Assembly: GCA_036937835.1 (NCBI GenBank)
Contig: CM072873.1
Span: forward strand, 9,292,501 to 9,356,500
DNA from: Pampus argenteus
Taxonomy: Eukaryota; Chordata; Actinopteri; Scombriformes; Stromateidae
Length of the DNA stretch: 64,000 nucleotides
Reading direction: 5' to 3'
A program made the position numbers and the translations under genes. This document shows positions 14,283 to 25,542 of this stretch, in pieces; the first letter of the stretch is position 1, and every line of letters begins with the position of its first letter. Below the pieces are notes generated by a model, which saw only the letters and a list, made by a program, of their open reading frames with translations, was not told the origin of the DNA and did not search any database.

Positions 14283-16740
14283 TTACGGAACATTTTGTGG
14301 GGTTGTAAGGTTTGAAGTGTTGGCAGGTCTGGCATCGAGATACTCCAGAACAAAGAGCTGCAGAATCTTGTTGAGGTTCTGAATGGTGGAGCGATCCAGG
14401 TTCTGCTCGTTGTCATCGAACGTGTGCCACACGGGCGGGAAGGGGGAGGGGATCAAGTGGAGGACACGGACACCTAACAGAGAGACACAGGATGAGAATT
14501 CACCCGCCAAAGCAACACAATATGCAGTATAATATCACATTTGTTGTGTTAGTAGTGTATACCTCTGTTTAGGAATGGTATATGATCATCTTGAATGTGG
14601 CCAACAGGGTGACTGGGCCAGAAATATTCCACCTCATCGGGATGATTCACGAGCTGGTTCATAGAGTGTAGACGCTTTTCTGAGGATATAAAAGGAAGGA
14701 CAAAGAGTAAAAAAAAGTGCATCAGTTCAGTGAAACTCTTCTGCCTTTCTGAATGATTTAATATCAAAGGCTAAATTATCAATAATCAAGTTTAGGTTCA
14801 GAGAGAAAAGACATCCACAAGATCATATTTATTGAATTTAACAGTCAAAAACGTCTGTTTCAGGATTGTGTGGTTGTGGTTTGATCTGTGATTGCAACAT
14901 AAGCAGAGAGCCACACCACAACAACTGTCATCACTGTCATTTTAGTTCAAATGTTGCTAAATCCTAAACCTATTCAAACCCAGACCAGCCCTACCTTAAA
15001 CCAATGAGAAAGTGAAGACAAAAAAACCAAAACAAAGCAATCGTATTAAATATATTAATTATTATTAAGTTAATGGAGCAACTTAATGCATGTCGTAAGA
15101 AGCTGATTCATAAAAATACGTTTTCAGTGGCTTTAGTGTCCTATTAGCAATTTAACTTGCACAATACACTGTCCACATTGAAAGTGTTGCAAATAATAAT
15201 AAATAATACAATAATTTGTCAGCACTGTTGCCACATTTGTCTACATACAATGATGACAATCTAACTATATGACTAATGTATTAATGACTAGTGATTAACG
15301 TGACTCATAGTGATTAACAGATGTTTGTGGCGCACCTTTAACAGACCTACATACAGCAGTAGCTACAACATCATTTGATCATTCACCAATGTTCTGCAGT
15401 CTGGAGAGCCAGTGCGATGTGCTGGGGAACTGGTTCCCAAAGCGTGGGCTGGGGGCCCCGATCAGGTCCAACAACACAAACAGATCCTGAAAGGACAAGA
15501 CACAGAGAGAGAGAGAGGTTGTTAACGAAGCTGGTGAGCTCTCCTGAGAAACTTTCACTTTTCACATCCTGAAGATAACTCCCTGACAAGAAGCCTGTTC
15601 CCATAAGGTTCACATCAGAGTCCCTGCTTTGAGGTGTGACGGTGACATCATGTGTTCCAACATGCAACACACACACACTCGCAGACACACACACACTCGC
15701 AGACACTAGGTTCTTTAAGATACTGTCCGCTTTATCTCTCTCTGTCTATACAGGAATGTCTCCCTTTCTTGATAAACAGTTGCACCATCTTTCCACAGAA
15801 CTAAGATACAGCAACATACCAATTAATGTGACATCTTGTTATCATAAACAGTTTAATAAATGAGGTTTGATATCAGCCCCTCCAGAGCCTCCCATATGAT
15901 AAAGTGAGCAGCTTGGGGGATTTGAGACTTCTTCAAAATATATAACGGCACCTCCCTTGTTACGGTGCCTGTGTGGGCTGTCCGTGTAAAGAGGAGATCA
16001 GGGCTAAGCTTAGACAGAGAAGTCTGAGCGGGGCTGTGACATACTATGCCGTGCAGCTGATTGGTGTCTGTGGCTCCGGCGGGGTGCGGGGTCATCTCCA
16101 TCTTCTGGGCGAGGTGGCGAGAGCCATACAGGGAGTCTGTAGAGGTCCACTGGAAAAGAGCTTCCTCTCCATCGAAGAAGAGTAACTGTAGGGTCAGGTT
16201 GGGACTGGAGCTCTACAGGGGAGACAGCAGCGGTAGGTAATCTCAAAAGGACAGACTGCACCGTCAGTGTTGCATTTGCACAGTTTTGTTGCCCCCTTGT
16301 GGGTTTGAGATTACATGGACAGAATAATAAAAAAACAGCTTTTGAAGTTTTCTCTCTCTGGTAGGATCTGTTCATTTCCTTCGTAACACTTTACACAAAA
16401 TATGGCCCCAATGTGATTAATCAGCTATGGTGCTGCTTATGTGTACTCCTCCACAGCAGCTAAATGTATTTGCATTCAGCGAGATTCCTATAACCACAGT
16501 GACCTTTGTGACAGACAGCTGAGTCTGATAAACATGTCCCATGGCTGATCTCTCCTGTCAATGGACCTGTCACTGTCCGCCCAGTAGACAAGTGTCTGAA
16601 CTCAACTGTGAAACAGGGAAAGGGCAGAAGAGCAGCTACATGAATGCTAACTGTGCTTCTTATGCATCACTTGTGCGTGAGACAATTAAACAGCGTTTTT
16701 CATAATTCCTATCAAACAGAGCCAATAATTATAGCCTTTG

Positions 16741-16782
<42 letters not shown>

Positions 16783-19203
16783 TAATCTGTCATATATTTA
16801 ACCTTTCTTTCCTTTATTCTAGAGCGTAGTGCTTCTGTTCCTCTCTGCAATTATTGACCACAACCCAAGTCACTGCAGGCCACAACCACAGAACACACAG
16901 GGTCACACACAGACCAGTAATGTATAATATATCTTTTGAACTTGTATGTTCTAGTTTTAAGCGACATGCCGGTCCTCTACCTTTTGATTTTTCAGTTCTT
17001 CATCCAAGGCTTGTGCCAGCTCCAACATCATGGCACAGGGAACAGCAGAATCAGTGGCGCCTTGAAACTCCCTCCCGTGCCATTGTGGTGGGAAGTACTT
17101 AGAGTCATAGTGACAGGCCAGGACCAGGCGACGCTTGGCTGATGGGTTGAGGGTGGCAATGAGGTTGGTAAAAGGCAGGGGCCTATAGGGTGTCTGTGAC
17201 ATAAACCTATCCTCTGTCACTTCCCAGCCTGCCCCGAGGGAACTGAGGGTAGTTTTAATATGCTAAAGAGAAGAAGATATACACACACACATTACTTGTT
17301 AGTGAGTGATTTGGATGTATTTCCTACTGAAACAACATGTTGGAACTGGACGTAAACATGGAAGATACCACTATGATATCAGATGCTTCTTATTGCCTTT
17401 AGTCATCATGATGTCATGATGGCCACGATATGTTGTCCTGTAAACCCACCTCCTGCACGGCCTGGCTGCCTGCAGAACCCGGGTACCTGGTAACAAGCAG
17501 TGGCCTCAGGTCCCTCTGCCACATCTGCTCCAGGTCAGTGTGTGACAGGGCGATCTGGATCTCTTCTGGTGTTAGTGTGACAGCTCGGTGATAGAGCTGA
17601 ACAGGATCAGAGGAGACACACAAGAAAGAGATGACAAACAGTATCATGTTTACTTAATATTTAGGCGGGGAACAAGCATGTACAGAGGGACTGAAAAATT
17701 AAGCAATTGCTTGCACTGTAATCTGCTGTTAGTCACTGTCATGTTGCAAACTGTGAGGAGAACATGTAGAATATTATGAAGCAATGTTCACTTCTATGTG
17801 AATCAGTGTCCGCTGACCTCAGATACTGTGACATCTGGGAAGAAATAAACGTCTTAAGAAGGATTACACAACAGTGTCATGTCATATTATGTTAACATAA
17901 GACAGCAGCAATGTGATCCTGTGGTAATGCTCGAACAAACAGTGGATTTTAAATCAGTTAAATTCACTCTAGTACATCCTGAGAGAGAAACACAAGGGGC
18001 AATCAGACCAGTGTGAATGTACATTGAATGAATGGCTTCAGATACACAAAAGACTTAAGTGAGGCAGAGAGACAGAGGAGTAAAGGATGCTTTTTCACAT
18101 GCTCCATCCCTCTCTCTCTCTCTCTATCTCTCTTTCTAGACTTCCAAAAACATGATGTAAAAAAAGATAATCAGTGAATTTGTGCAATTTATGGAGCACA
18201 TATTGGATTTAGATTCAGGCGTTCGAGCCAAAGTGTCTGTTGGAGCAATGGTTTAAAACATATTGATCCATAGATCCGATGACTCTTTTTTTTGTTTGAT
18301 CTCAAAGTTCAACCTGCAGAGAACCTTGGTTGTCCTGGTAACAAACTGAACCGTCAGGGGAAACAGAGCAAGACAGAAAGATCCGATCTTGAATGCCGGA
18401 GTGCAACCAAAACCGGTTTATATCTGATACACACCTTCTCCAACAAGAAAGTGAAACCACTAATAACTATGATCATTTATTCACACTAAACATCCAAGCT
18501 GGGGCTCACTTAGCTCGGAGAGGGTTAAATGGGGGTCCACTTAAGGTCTATAAATACCAAGACCTGCAATTGGAGGATCAATGGCGACGACTGTGCTGCC
18601 ATAGCAACTAGGCATAGAGGAGAGGAGAAGAACATGAGGAACATGAATGGCCAGACTTACCCAGGTGCATCCCAGGAGAATTACACAACAGTGCTAAGAA
18701 ATAGCACAGATGCTTGTTGGAAGATCATTAATAAATATTACAAATATAATATGAACATATAAAGGACTGTTAGGAACTTGTAGTTTTCCTTTTCTCATTA
18801 TAAGTAATAGGTGGTGTAAAAACTGGTTATCTCAATTAAAAAAAAAAGAACACACACACACACACACACACACACAGAGGATTTAATTGATTTCAGAAAA
18901 CTGGAAGCTATAATGTAATGGAGCAGACACTTGAACCATGTTAAAGTATGTACATGACAATAACAATGCAGTGTTGAATTTTTTGAGTTGTTTTCCTATC
19001 TGAGACGTTTCACTGAGTGTCTAAATGTAAATTCATGATTGCGTGGCAACATATTGAGAAAACAAAACGTGAACAGATCCTGTTAATGTATTTACCTTCT
19101 CTTGTGTCCAGGGAACTCCACTGGTGCAGTGGCTGAACGTCACCCAGATGCAGACAGTGTAAAATAAACGCATTATGAAGGGACCGTGGCTTCGCTCAGC
19201 CAT
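14283..19203 (-). CDS. qpct: Glutaminyl-peptide cyclotransferase (secreted glutaminyl cyclase), 7 exons
   Basis: A complete gene of about 370 residues (human 361). Minus-strand coding exons are 19,203-19,096, 17,596-17,450, 17,262-16,981, 16,212-16,045, 15,486-15,387, 14,679-14,563 and 14,473-14,283; all junctions are GT-AG and in frame. The enzyme converts N-terminal Gln (or Glu) of peptides to pyroglutamate in the secretory pathway. Exon 1 from the chosen ATG (19,203) gives a short basic stretch and a hydrophobic core (LFYTVCIWVTF), i.e. a signal peptide. Another in-frame ATG at 19,227 is possible. The zinc and catalytic residues are present: D156 in GATDSAVPC, E195/E196 in FFDGEEA, D242 in LLDLIGAP and H324 in VWHTFDDNE. 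C135 and C161 match the known disulfide. The C-terminus runs about 17 residues past the usual LEYL end. The Golgi paralogue QPCTL is the alternative; exon 6 (EKRLH, HPDEVEYF) has some QPCTL flavour, but the rest and the prkd3 neighbour favour qpct. Confidence 0.93.
16747..16780. repeat. CA microsatellite in qpct intron 3
   Basis: An uninterrupted AC dinucleotide run of about 34 bases between qpct exons 3 and 4. Confidence 0.9.
18850..18876. repeat. CA microsatellite in qpct intron 1
   Basis: About 13 CA units following a poly-A stretch, inside the first intron of qpct. Confidence 0.85.
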
Positions 19204-19318
19204 CGCTGTAGTCGCACTTATCCACATTCCTTTCTCTCCTCTGTGAAAGCTACAGATCATGTGAAAAGCAGGAGGGAGGACCCGAGGCTCTCTAAAACCA
19301 CAGCGCGTCACTATACTG

Positions 19319-19384
19319 CTGTGTGTGTGTGTGTGTGTGTGCGTGTGTGTGTGTGTGTGAGTGAGTGAGTGAGAGAGAGTGTGT
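19319..19384. repeat. GT/GA microsatellite just upstream of qpct
   Basis: A compound GT run with one GC interruption, then GTGA and GA units. It sits about 120-180 bases upstream of the chosen qpct start codon, so it may lie in the promoter or 5' UTR. Confidence 0.85.
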
Positions 19385-19679
19385 GTGATCCATCTAGCCA
19401 CATCAGATACATGTGACCCCATACAGTCCTTTGATAATGAGTCATTTTCAACAAATCAACACTATCAGCAAAATGATCAGAATACCTTAACTGGACCCAT
19501 GATTACTGATTATTATTGGATAACTTTCAAACAGTATCATAGCTTATTTTGACTAAGACAAACATATGTAAAATTTATATAAATATAATTCTTGCAAAAT
19601 CTGCAAAATGATTGACAGTTAAACAGTGTGTTTTCTTTTATTTTCTTATTTGTGCAGGGTAAATCACAACATAGAATTT

Positions 19680-19760
19680 AATTTTCTTTTTTTTTTTTAA
19701 CAGCTTTATTGAGACTTGTGTCTACAACAACAAACACGCCAGGGGGACTGTAGGTTGTAA
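19680..19760 (-). repeat. Possible retroposed 3' end (AATAAA plus oligo-A on the minus strand)
   Basis: On the minus strand the sequence reads CTCAATAAAGCTGTT followed by about a dozen A residues. This resembles the tail of a retroposed transcript or SINE/LINE. I cannot identify the parent. It lies in the qpct-mocs3 intergenic interval. Confidence 0.3.
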
Positions 19761-19858
19761 AAAAAAAAGAAGAAAAACGTAGTTACATAAATATCTTGCA
19801 AAGCATACGGTCAGAAATATGTTGTTTGATAATTTAATTACCTTTTGTGAAAGTATGA

Positions 19859-19960
19859 GCCGCGCGTCACGTCACCTACCACGTGGTCTCACGTCCACGT
19901 GGGTAACCCGGAAGTTTGCACCGTGTCAACAATTTCACAGTCACACAGTTACACTGTCGC
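19859..19960. promoter_or_regulatory. mocs3: mocs3 promoter (possibly shared with qpct): paired CACGTG boxes and ETS site
   Basis: Within about 55 bases there is a CRE/E-box-like TCACGTCAC (19,868-19,876), CACGTG at 19,880-19,885, TCACGT at 19,889-19,894, a second CACGTG at 19,896-19,901, and CCGGAAGT at 19,908-19,915. The two palindromic E-boxes start 16 bases apart. CACGTG is the core site of USF/MYC/TFE3-type factors, and CCGGAAGT is the ETS/GABP site common in TATA-less housekeeping promoters. Position (125-180 bases upstream of the mocs3 ATG) and lack of a TATA box fit a housekeeping promoter. Factor identity is inferred. Confidence 0.6.
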
Positions 19961-20039
19961 TATAGCGGACTTGTAGCATCCTTATATATATATTTATATA
20001 CATCTTTTTGTCCCTGTAACTGTTTTCTTTGCAGCAGCG

Positions 20040-22848
20040 ATGGCTCAGGAGGTTTGCGGCTTGAAGGCGCTGCTAAAAGAGAAAGAAAAAGAGATCATTG
20101 CTCTGAAGAAGAAATTGGCACAACTGGAAAAGGTAAAAAAAAGAGACATACTGGATGTCAGCTGATGTTTATAACCAGAGATAAAGTTTGTTAGTGTCCC
20201 AAATGTGCAAGCTGTAGTTACTGAAACAAGTTAGCCTCATTTTGTAAGCAACACAATGCAGCTTTACAGCGTTCATTTTCTAGTTAATTCAAGGCTACAT
20301 AACGTTAGCAAACTTTGCTTATAGTTGACAGAGCTCTAAGTACTATTTTAAAACTAACTTGCAACCTTGTAGACGAACTAATGAGCCTCTCAAGACAAAA
20401 GCTGATACTAAAAACGATACTAAAACATCGTAAAAATGTTAGCTGAGCATAATAATTGACACATAACGCATAAGAAATCACAGCTCACAGTACAACAGCA
20501 TTATGGTTTTACAAATGGTCTTAAGTAAAGGGGATGTGAGGACACCTAACAATATACATGTTTCAATTATTACAATATTAAAAGCATACACACTTACATC
20601 AGAAATATATTCTTAGAATACACAGTGCTCTATTTATTTATTTATTTATTTACATGAAAGCAAACACACCTTCTACATACCTTGTTATCACAAAAGAAAT
20701 AAGAAAAGTATAATACAGAAACAGGTATCTAAGAGTGTCTCAGTGAATCTGGGTTTTCTAGCAGCTCATCAAATCCTAAATGTTAAAGGAAACATCTTAA
20801 GCAGGCAATGAAACACACCAGAAGCCACTTAAATCCCTCCTCATGTCAACATGTTGACATATGTGCTCATTATATTGTAGAAGCAGATTGTTTGAAAGCA
20901 CATAGCATAAAGCTCCTGTACACATGCGCTTTCTGTTATTAATCCTTGATATTAGACCCACACCTCAGTGCTCGAGCTGCATGATAGAGTGACACCCCTA
21001 ACCACCCTGAAAGCCAAACCGGCACTCTGCAATGAAGACATCATGCGGTATAGCAGACAGCTCCTTCTGCCTGAGCTGGGTGTGAAAGGTACAGATTATT
21101 CTAATATACATTAAGCACTATGTCAGGTGAGATTTATGGCATGATCGAACACAATAGAGTGAATCTTGATTGTCCATAGGTCAGCTGAACTTGTCCAAGA
21201 CCTCAGTGCTGGTTGTGGGCTGTGGAGGACTGGGTTGCCCCCTGGCACAGTATCTTGCAGCAGCAGGTATCGGTAGGTAATCTAGTTGATAAACTTGTTA
21301 ACCCCTCAATCATTGGTCTTGAAGAGAATATATGGATGTGAGTAATTGTGGAGCTCTCAGTGGTTTGTTTTTTCTCTAGGCAAAATGAGTCATTTGGAGC
21401 ATGTAAACTAAATAAATGTACCAGTGGGGGAAATAAACCACAGATATGCATTTACATTTTCCAAAGAAACCCATTTTATTGATACAAGTATGTAGGTATA
21501 GAGAGAAAGGAGTATATTTAGGGCTTTTAAGTTGAGACTTTTCTTTTTTGTACTATGGTTACAGAGTTTAATTGTCATGGTTCCACTGCTGTTCGGGTTT
21601 GATATTTTATTCAAAACTCTTCCTCATCTTTGTGTCCTGCAGGACGTCTGGGCCTGCTGGACTATGATGAGGTGGAGCTCAGTAACCTGCACAGACAGGT
21701 GCTGCATGGGGAAGAAAACCAGGGTCAGGCCAAGGCTCTGTCTGCTGCCAATGCAGTCAGAAGGTACTGACTGGCACCTGCACACATTGCATGAAACATT
21801 ATCCTTTATAGAGTTACACTTTGTGCAGGACTATGTACAGTACATGCAGGTTAAAAGCACACCTGTACACCAGTATCAACAAGTAGAAGAAAGATGTTTG
21901 ACAGCATTTGAGAAATGTCTTCTTTCAAAACAAACAGATCTGATATAGAGAAGTTAGTATTTAGATATTATTAGTAAATGGTCAGTAACTATGATAATTG
22001 GTGTATTTTTATGCTTTTTGTTACCCTTGGTTGCTGTGTAATGTATGCTGGCGCTTTCCAGTCTCACCACAGGTTATATTTGGTTGTGTATTTCTCCCCA
22101 GTCTGCAAATATTGTGTAAACATGTTATTTCAGAGACAGCTTTTTTGGTGCCTTTCTCCCTCACAGTGGGCCTACTGTCGTTAGAACACACGTTGTACGG
22201 CCATGGCCACATGGGGGCGTCATTTTTCTGACTTACTTCTGCAGTGCATTGATACTATGCCATATACACAGACTGCCATTGTCCTCCTTCTTTTCCTTCA
22301 AAACTCACATGTTGCAGTTTTTGGTTTAACAGAACCACCAGTACAGCTCTGATACGAGTTTAAAGCATGTTGACAGAAATACTGATCTGAAAGTATCGAA
22401 ACTAAACTTTTTAGGAAAAATTAATAGATATTTTTGAATATGTCTACAGGTTGAACTCAACAGTGGAGTGTGTTCCCTATCACATGCAGCTCTCACCGGA
22501 GAACGCCTTGCAACTTATCCAACAGTATCCTGCTGCAAAGCCGTCAGCCTACATCTGTTACATAGACCTGCTACTGGCTAACTGTTTGCCAGCTGCCATC
22601 CACTAAGTCTTACTCATGCCTTTGCTTAGTGTTACTTACATACTTTACCTTGACTTTACTGACCTCATATATGACATTGTGGCGGATTGTTCAGACAATG
22701 TCCCCACTCGTTATCTTGTGAACGACGCCTGCGTGCTCAGCGGCAAGCCTCTTGTTTCAGCAAGTGCCCTGAGAATGGAGGGACAGGTAAGATAGAAAAA
22801 CTCTATTTCTATCAGAGTGGTCTAATTTCACCATTGTAAAAACTTTCA

Positions 22849-22889
<41 letters not shown>

Positions 22890-25501
22890 TTGACAGTATA
22901 TAACTATTATGGAGGCCCTTGCTACAGATGTCTGTACCCAGTACCTCCACCCCCAGAGGCAGTGACCAACTGTTCCGATGGAGGGGTGTTAGGAGTGGGT
23001 AAGCCGTCTACTATTTGTACTTTTACTTTCCCAGAAGCCATTAACTTTGAACAGAGTACAGTCTGTGTAAATGATGGTTCTTAGTAATGTTTTCCACTTA
23101 TCTTTAAGTTCCAGGGATAATGGGCTGCTTCCAAGCATTGGAAGTCCTCAAGATTGCCTCTGGACAAGGATGTATCCTTTTGTTTTTTGTCCTTTACTCC
23201 CACTTTACATCCAGTGCATTCCTCTGCTCTTTTTGTTGCTGCCATCTCATGAAGTTGTTGTAGTGTTGTCATGCTAATATACAGTAGCCCTATCCTGTCT
23301 TCTAGCATGTATATATACCCCTGCTAATCCCTGGAACTGGTGTGTCAGTCAGGGAAGTGTCATACTGTTTTCCTTCTCAAATACAACAGAATGTTACTAT
23401 GGCTTTTATACACAACTCAACCGATACTTTAAATCAAGCCCTGTGATGATTCTTTTCCTTGACCAAGCCTGTTAGCTTCTTGCGGTCAGCAGCTTTTAAT
23501 GTTTGATGCTCAAGATGCCAAATTCAGGTCCATCAAGTTGCGGCCCAAGCAGGCTAACTGTGCAGTGTGTGGAGAAAACCCCAGTGTCACCCAGCTGGTG
23601 GATTATGAGACCTTCTGTGGGTCTGCAGCAACAGATAAGGTTGATCATTAAAGAATAAACTTGATATTAAGGATCAGATTTTTTTATGTATGTATGTATG
23701 TATGTATGTATGTATGTATGTATGTATGTATGTATGTATGTATGTATGTATGTTTTGACATGAATATTTGCTTTTTTTTAAGTAGTGTTTCTTATATCAA
23801 CTAGATTCAACCATTTAAAGTGACATGTATAAAACACATGTAATTATCCTCTAATCATAGAAACATTCTCTCATTGCCTCATTTTCCTTATGTTGCAGTG
23901 CCGCAGGCTCAACCTCCTCTCCAGAGATCAGAGGATCACTGTGCAGGTAGGGATATACACTCCAGAACGGTTGCGTGACTCCCTGCATTTAGTGCTGATT
24001 ATTGTATGATTAGTAACAATCTTTTTTCTCGGTTTTCATGTGCATTCATAAAACTGATTACATCTCAGCACTGACCCAACCCCAAATGGGAAATGACTTA
24101 AAATGCGCCTGTAGATTCTCTATGGGAAAGAATAACATGTTCTATTTGGCACCGAGAGTAGTGGTAGCGGATTGCATCTGTTTATATTTCTGCAGAATTG
24201 GTGCTTTCAAACCCACTGAGTCATTAAGCTCAGAGATGGCGATCATGATTGATTGGGCTGTAATCGAGATTGTGCAAGTGGCTCCAGTTAGAAACAGTTT
24301 TGCTTCCTGCGATTTGAGTAAAAAGCAGTTCAAATGTTCGTCTTACTCCACAAAGACAAGCTATACCTATTTCCACATTTGCTGTGAGTCATTTAGATTT
24401 GCCTGTTTAACTGTCGGGATATAAATCAAATTTCAAAGTTTCAAAATATAAAACCACACCGCTCTCACTTCATAGTATTTGTGCATTAAAGACTGTTTTA
24501 ATGTAATTCCAGGATTACAAATCCATAATGGACAAAGCAGAGCCCCATCTTTTGCTGGATGTGCGCCCTCTTGTGGAAGTGGATATGTGCCACTTACCCA
24601 TCTCTCTCAGTATCCTTCTGGTGACAGTGACACACAATCTGATCACGTTTGTCCGTTTCCAGATGTCTGCGTGATTATTCTGCTTAATATTATTGCCAGA
24701 CATCCCACTCTCAAGTTTAGAAGAGAGGAAGAGTGAACATATCCTATTACTCCAGGAGAGCATCAGCCAATTGAAACAGCAGATGGCAAGTGACTACCAG
24801 CCTCCAGGTAACATGTCAAAACACCATTTAGGCCCGTACATGTTGTTTGAAATGAACAGGCACGTAGAGCCACTTGTGTGCATATTCACAGTCCACTGTG
24901 TATACTGCCAGGCCGGCGGCTTATTTTGGACTGCTAGTAACTGGTTGTAATGGGGTTGCTAGGTGACCCCTTTTCCAAAACAAGTATGACCAACCTGAGC
25001 AGCTGGCCTGCTTTAGAGAAATTAAAATTAAAAACGTTATTTTGTTGGTACTCTGTATATTCACTGTGTTTTGGTTATCAATGAGCTAAATTTAGCTTAG
25101 CACTTCATCCGTTCTTAGCTGTCTTTTTTTTTTTATAATCAGTTTACATGTTTAAACTGCATGTAATGTCTGTACCGTTCAAACACTCGTGTGCAGCTTT
25201 TTGTCCCCTCATGGTGTTTATCCTTTTATTATACAGTCTAAAATCTTTTGAAGTTCTTCTGTGATTTGAATCTAAAGCATAGTTAGATCTACTGTTGTCA
25301 CCACACTTACCTCTAATTGTTGTTTCTCTGTGGTTTCCTCCAGTTTATGTGATTTGTAAGCTGGGTAATGACTCTCAGAAGGCTGTGCAGGTTCTGGAGA
25401 AGATGAGTGGATCAGAAGTGGACAGTATCAGAGTGAAAGACATCCTCGGGGGCCTAATGGCTTGGGCGCAGAAGATAGACCCCACATTTCCACAGTATTA
25501 A
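20040..25501 (+). CDS. mocs3: Adenylyltransferase and sulfurtransferase MOCS3 (Uba4/MoeB-rhodanese), 13 exons
   Basis: A complete 459-residue protein (human 460). Coding exons are 20,040-20,132; 20,956-21,088; 21,180-21,272; 21,643-21,763; 22,450-22,524; 22,669-22,786; 22,890-22,998; 23,109-23,171; 23,476-23,639; 23,899-23,946; 24,513-24,609; 24,700-24,807; 25,344-25,501. The enzyme adenylates and then thiocarboxylates the C-termini of MOCS2A (molybdopterin synthesis) and URM1 (tRNA 2-thiolation) in the cytosol. An N-terminal Lys/Glu-rich helix precedes the E1 domain with the nucleotide loop GCGGLGCP (89-96), LHRQVLHGE, SDNVPTRY and catalytic Cys239 in TNCSDGG. Zinc cysteines are C222/C225 (CYRC) and C297/C300 (CAVC). 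A C-terminal rhodanese domain carries Cys412 in VICKLGNDSQKA. These numbers equal the human ones. Introns 5, 8 and 11 look U12-type; the intron 5/exon 6 junction is the only uncertain one. The start is the first ATG, and TTTGCAG just before it may be a 5' UTR acceptor. Confidence 0.95.
22525..22668 (+). other. mocs3: mocs3 intron 5: U12-type intron with an apparent non-AG 3' end
   Basis: The donor is CA|GTATCCTGC (minor-spliceosome consensus GTATCCTTT) and the branch-point-like motif is TACCTTGACT (22,646-22,655). Homology demands that exon 6 resume at 22,669 so that the protein reads LIQQYDIVADCSDN. The intron would then end in CAT, i.e. GT-AT, 15 bases after the branch A. Other in-frame acceptors are AC at 22,658-22,659 (adds 3 residues) and AG at 22,628-22,629 (adds 13). 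Only the 22,669 junction keeps the downstream cysteines at the human numbers. Confidence 0.65.
22853..22888. repeat. mocs3: TG microsatellite forming the 3' end of mocs3 intron 6
   Basis: A TG run ends directly in the TAG acceptor of exon 7 (exon starts at 22,890). It takes the place of the usual polypyrimidine tract. Confidence 0.9.
23172..23475 (+). other. mocs3: mocs3 intron 8: U12-type GT-AG intron
   Basis: The donor is T|GTATCCTTTT, a full match to the minor-spliceosome consensus. The branch motif TTTCCTTGACC lies at 23,454-23,464, with its A 13 bases before the exon. Exon 9 begins at 23,476 after GTTAG. The phase-1 join restores ...ASGQGSSCGQQLLMFD.... Confidence 0.9.
23685..23752. repeat. 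TATG tetranucleotide repeat in mocs3 intron 9
   Basis: About 17 tandem copies of the unit TATG/GTAT, uninterrupted. Confidence 0.95.
24610..24699 (+). other. mocs3: mocs3 intron 11: short U12-type GT-AG intron
   Basis: Only 90 bases long. The donor is A|GTATCCTTCT. The branch-like motif TGCTTAAT lies at 24,681-24,688, with its A about 12 bases before the AG. The in-frame phase-1 join gives PISLNIPLSSLEERK in the linker and start of the rhodanese domain. Confidence 0.85.
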
Positions 25502-25536
25502 TGCATTCAACTTTGACACGGCTGTTAATAACTGTT

Positions 25537-25542
25537 AATAAA
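25537..25542 (+). terminator. mocs3: mocs3 polyadenylation signal
   Basis: AATAAA 36 bases after the mocs3 stop codon, implying a very short 3' UTR of perhaps 50-70 bases. Confidence 0.75.

Noticed and set aside
14283..19203. Assignment as Golgi qpctl rather than qpct
   Set aside because: Exon 6 has some QPCTL-like wording, but the cleavable-looking signal peptide, the HLIPSPFP..WHTFDDNE segment and the prkd3 neighbour favour qpct.
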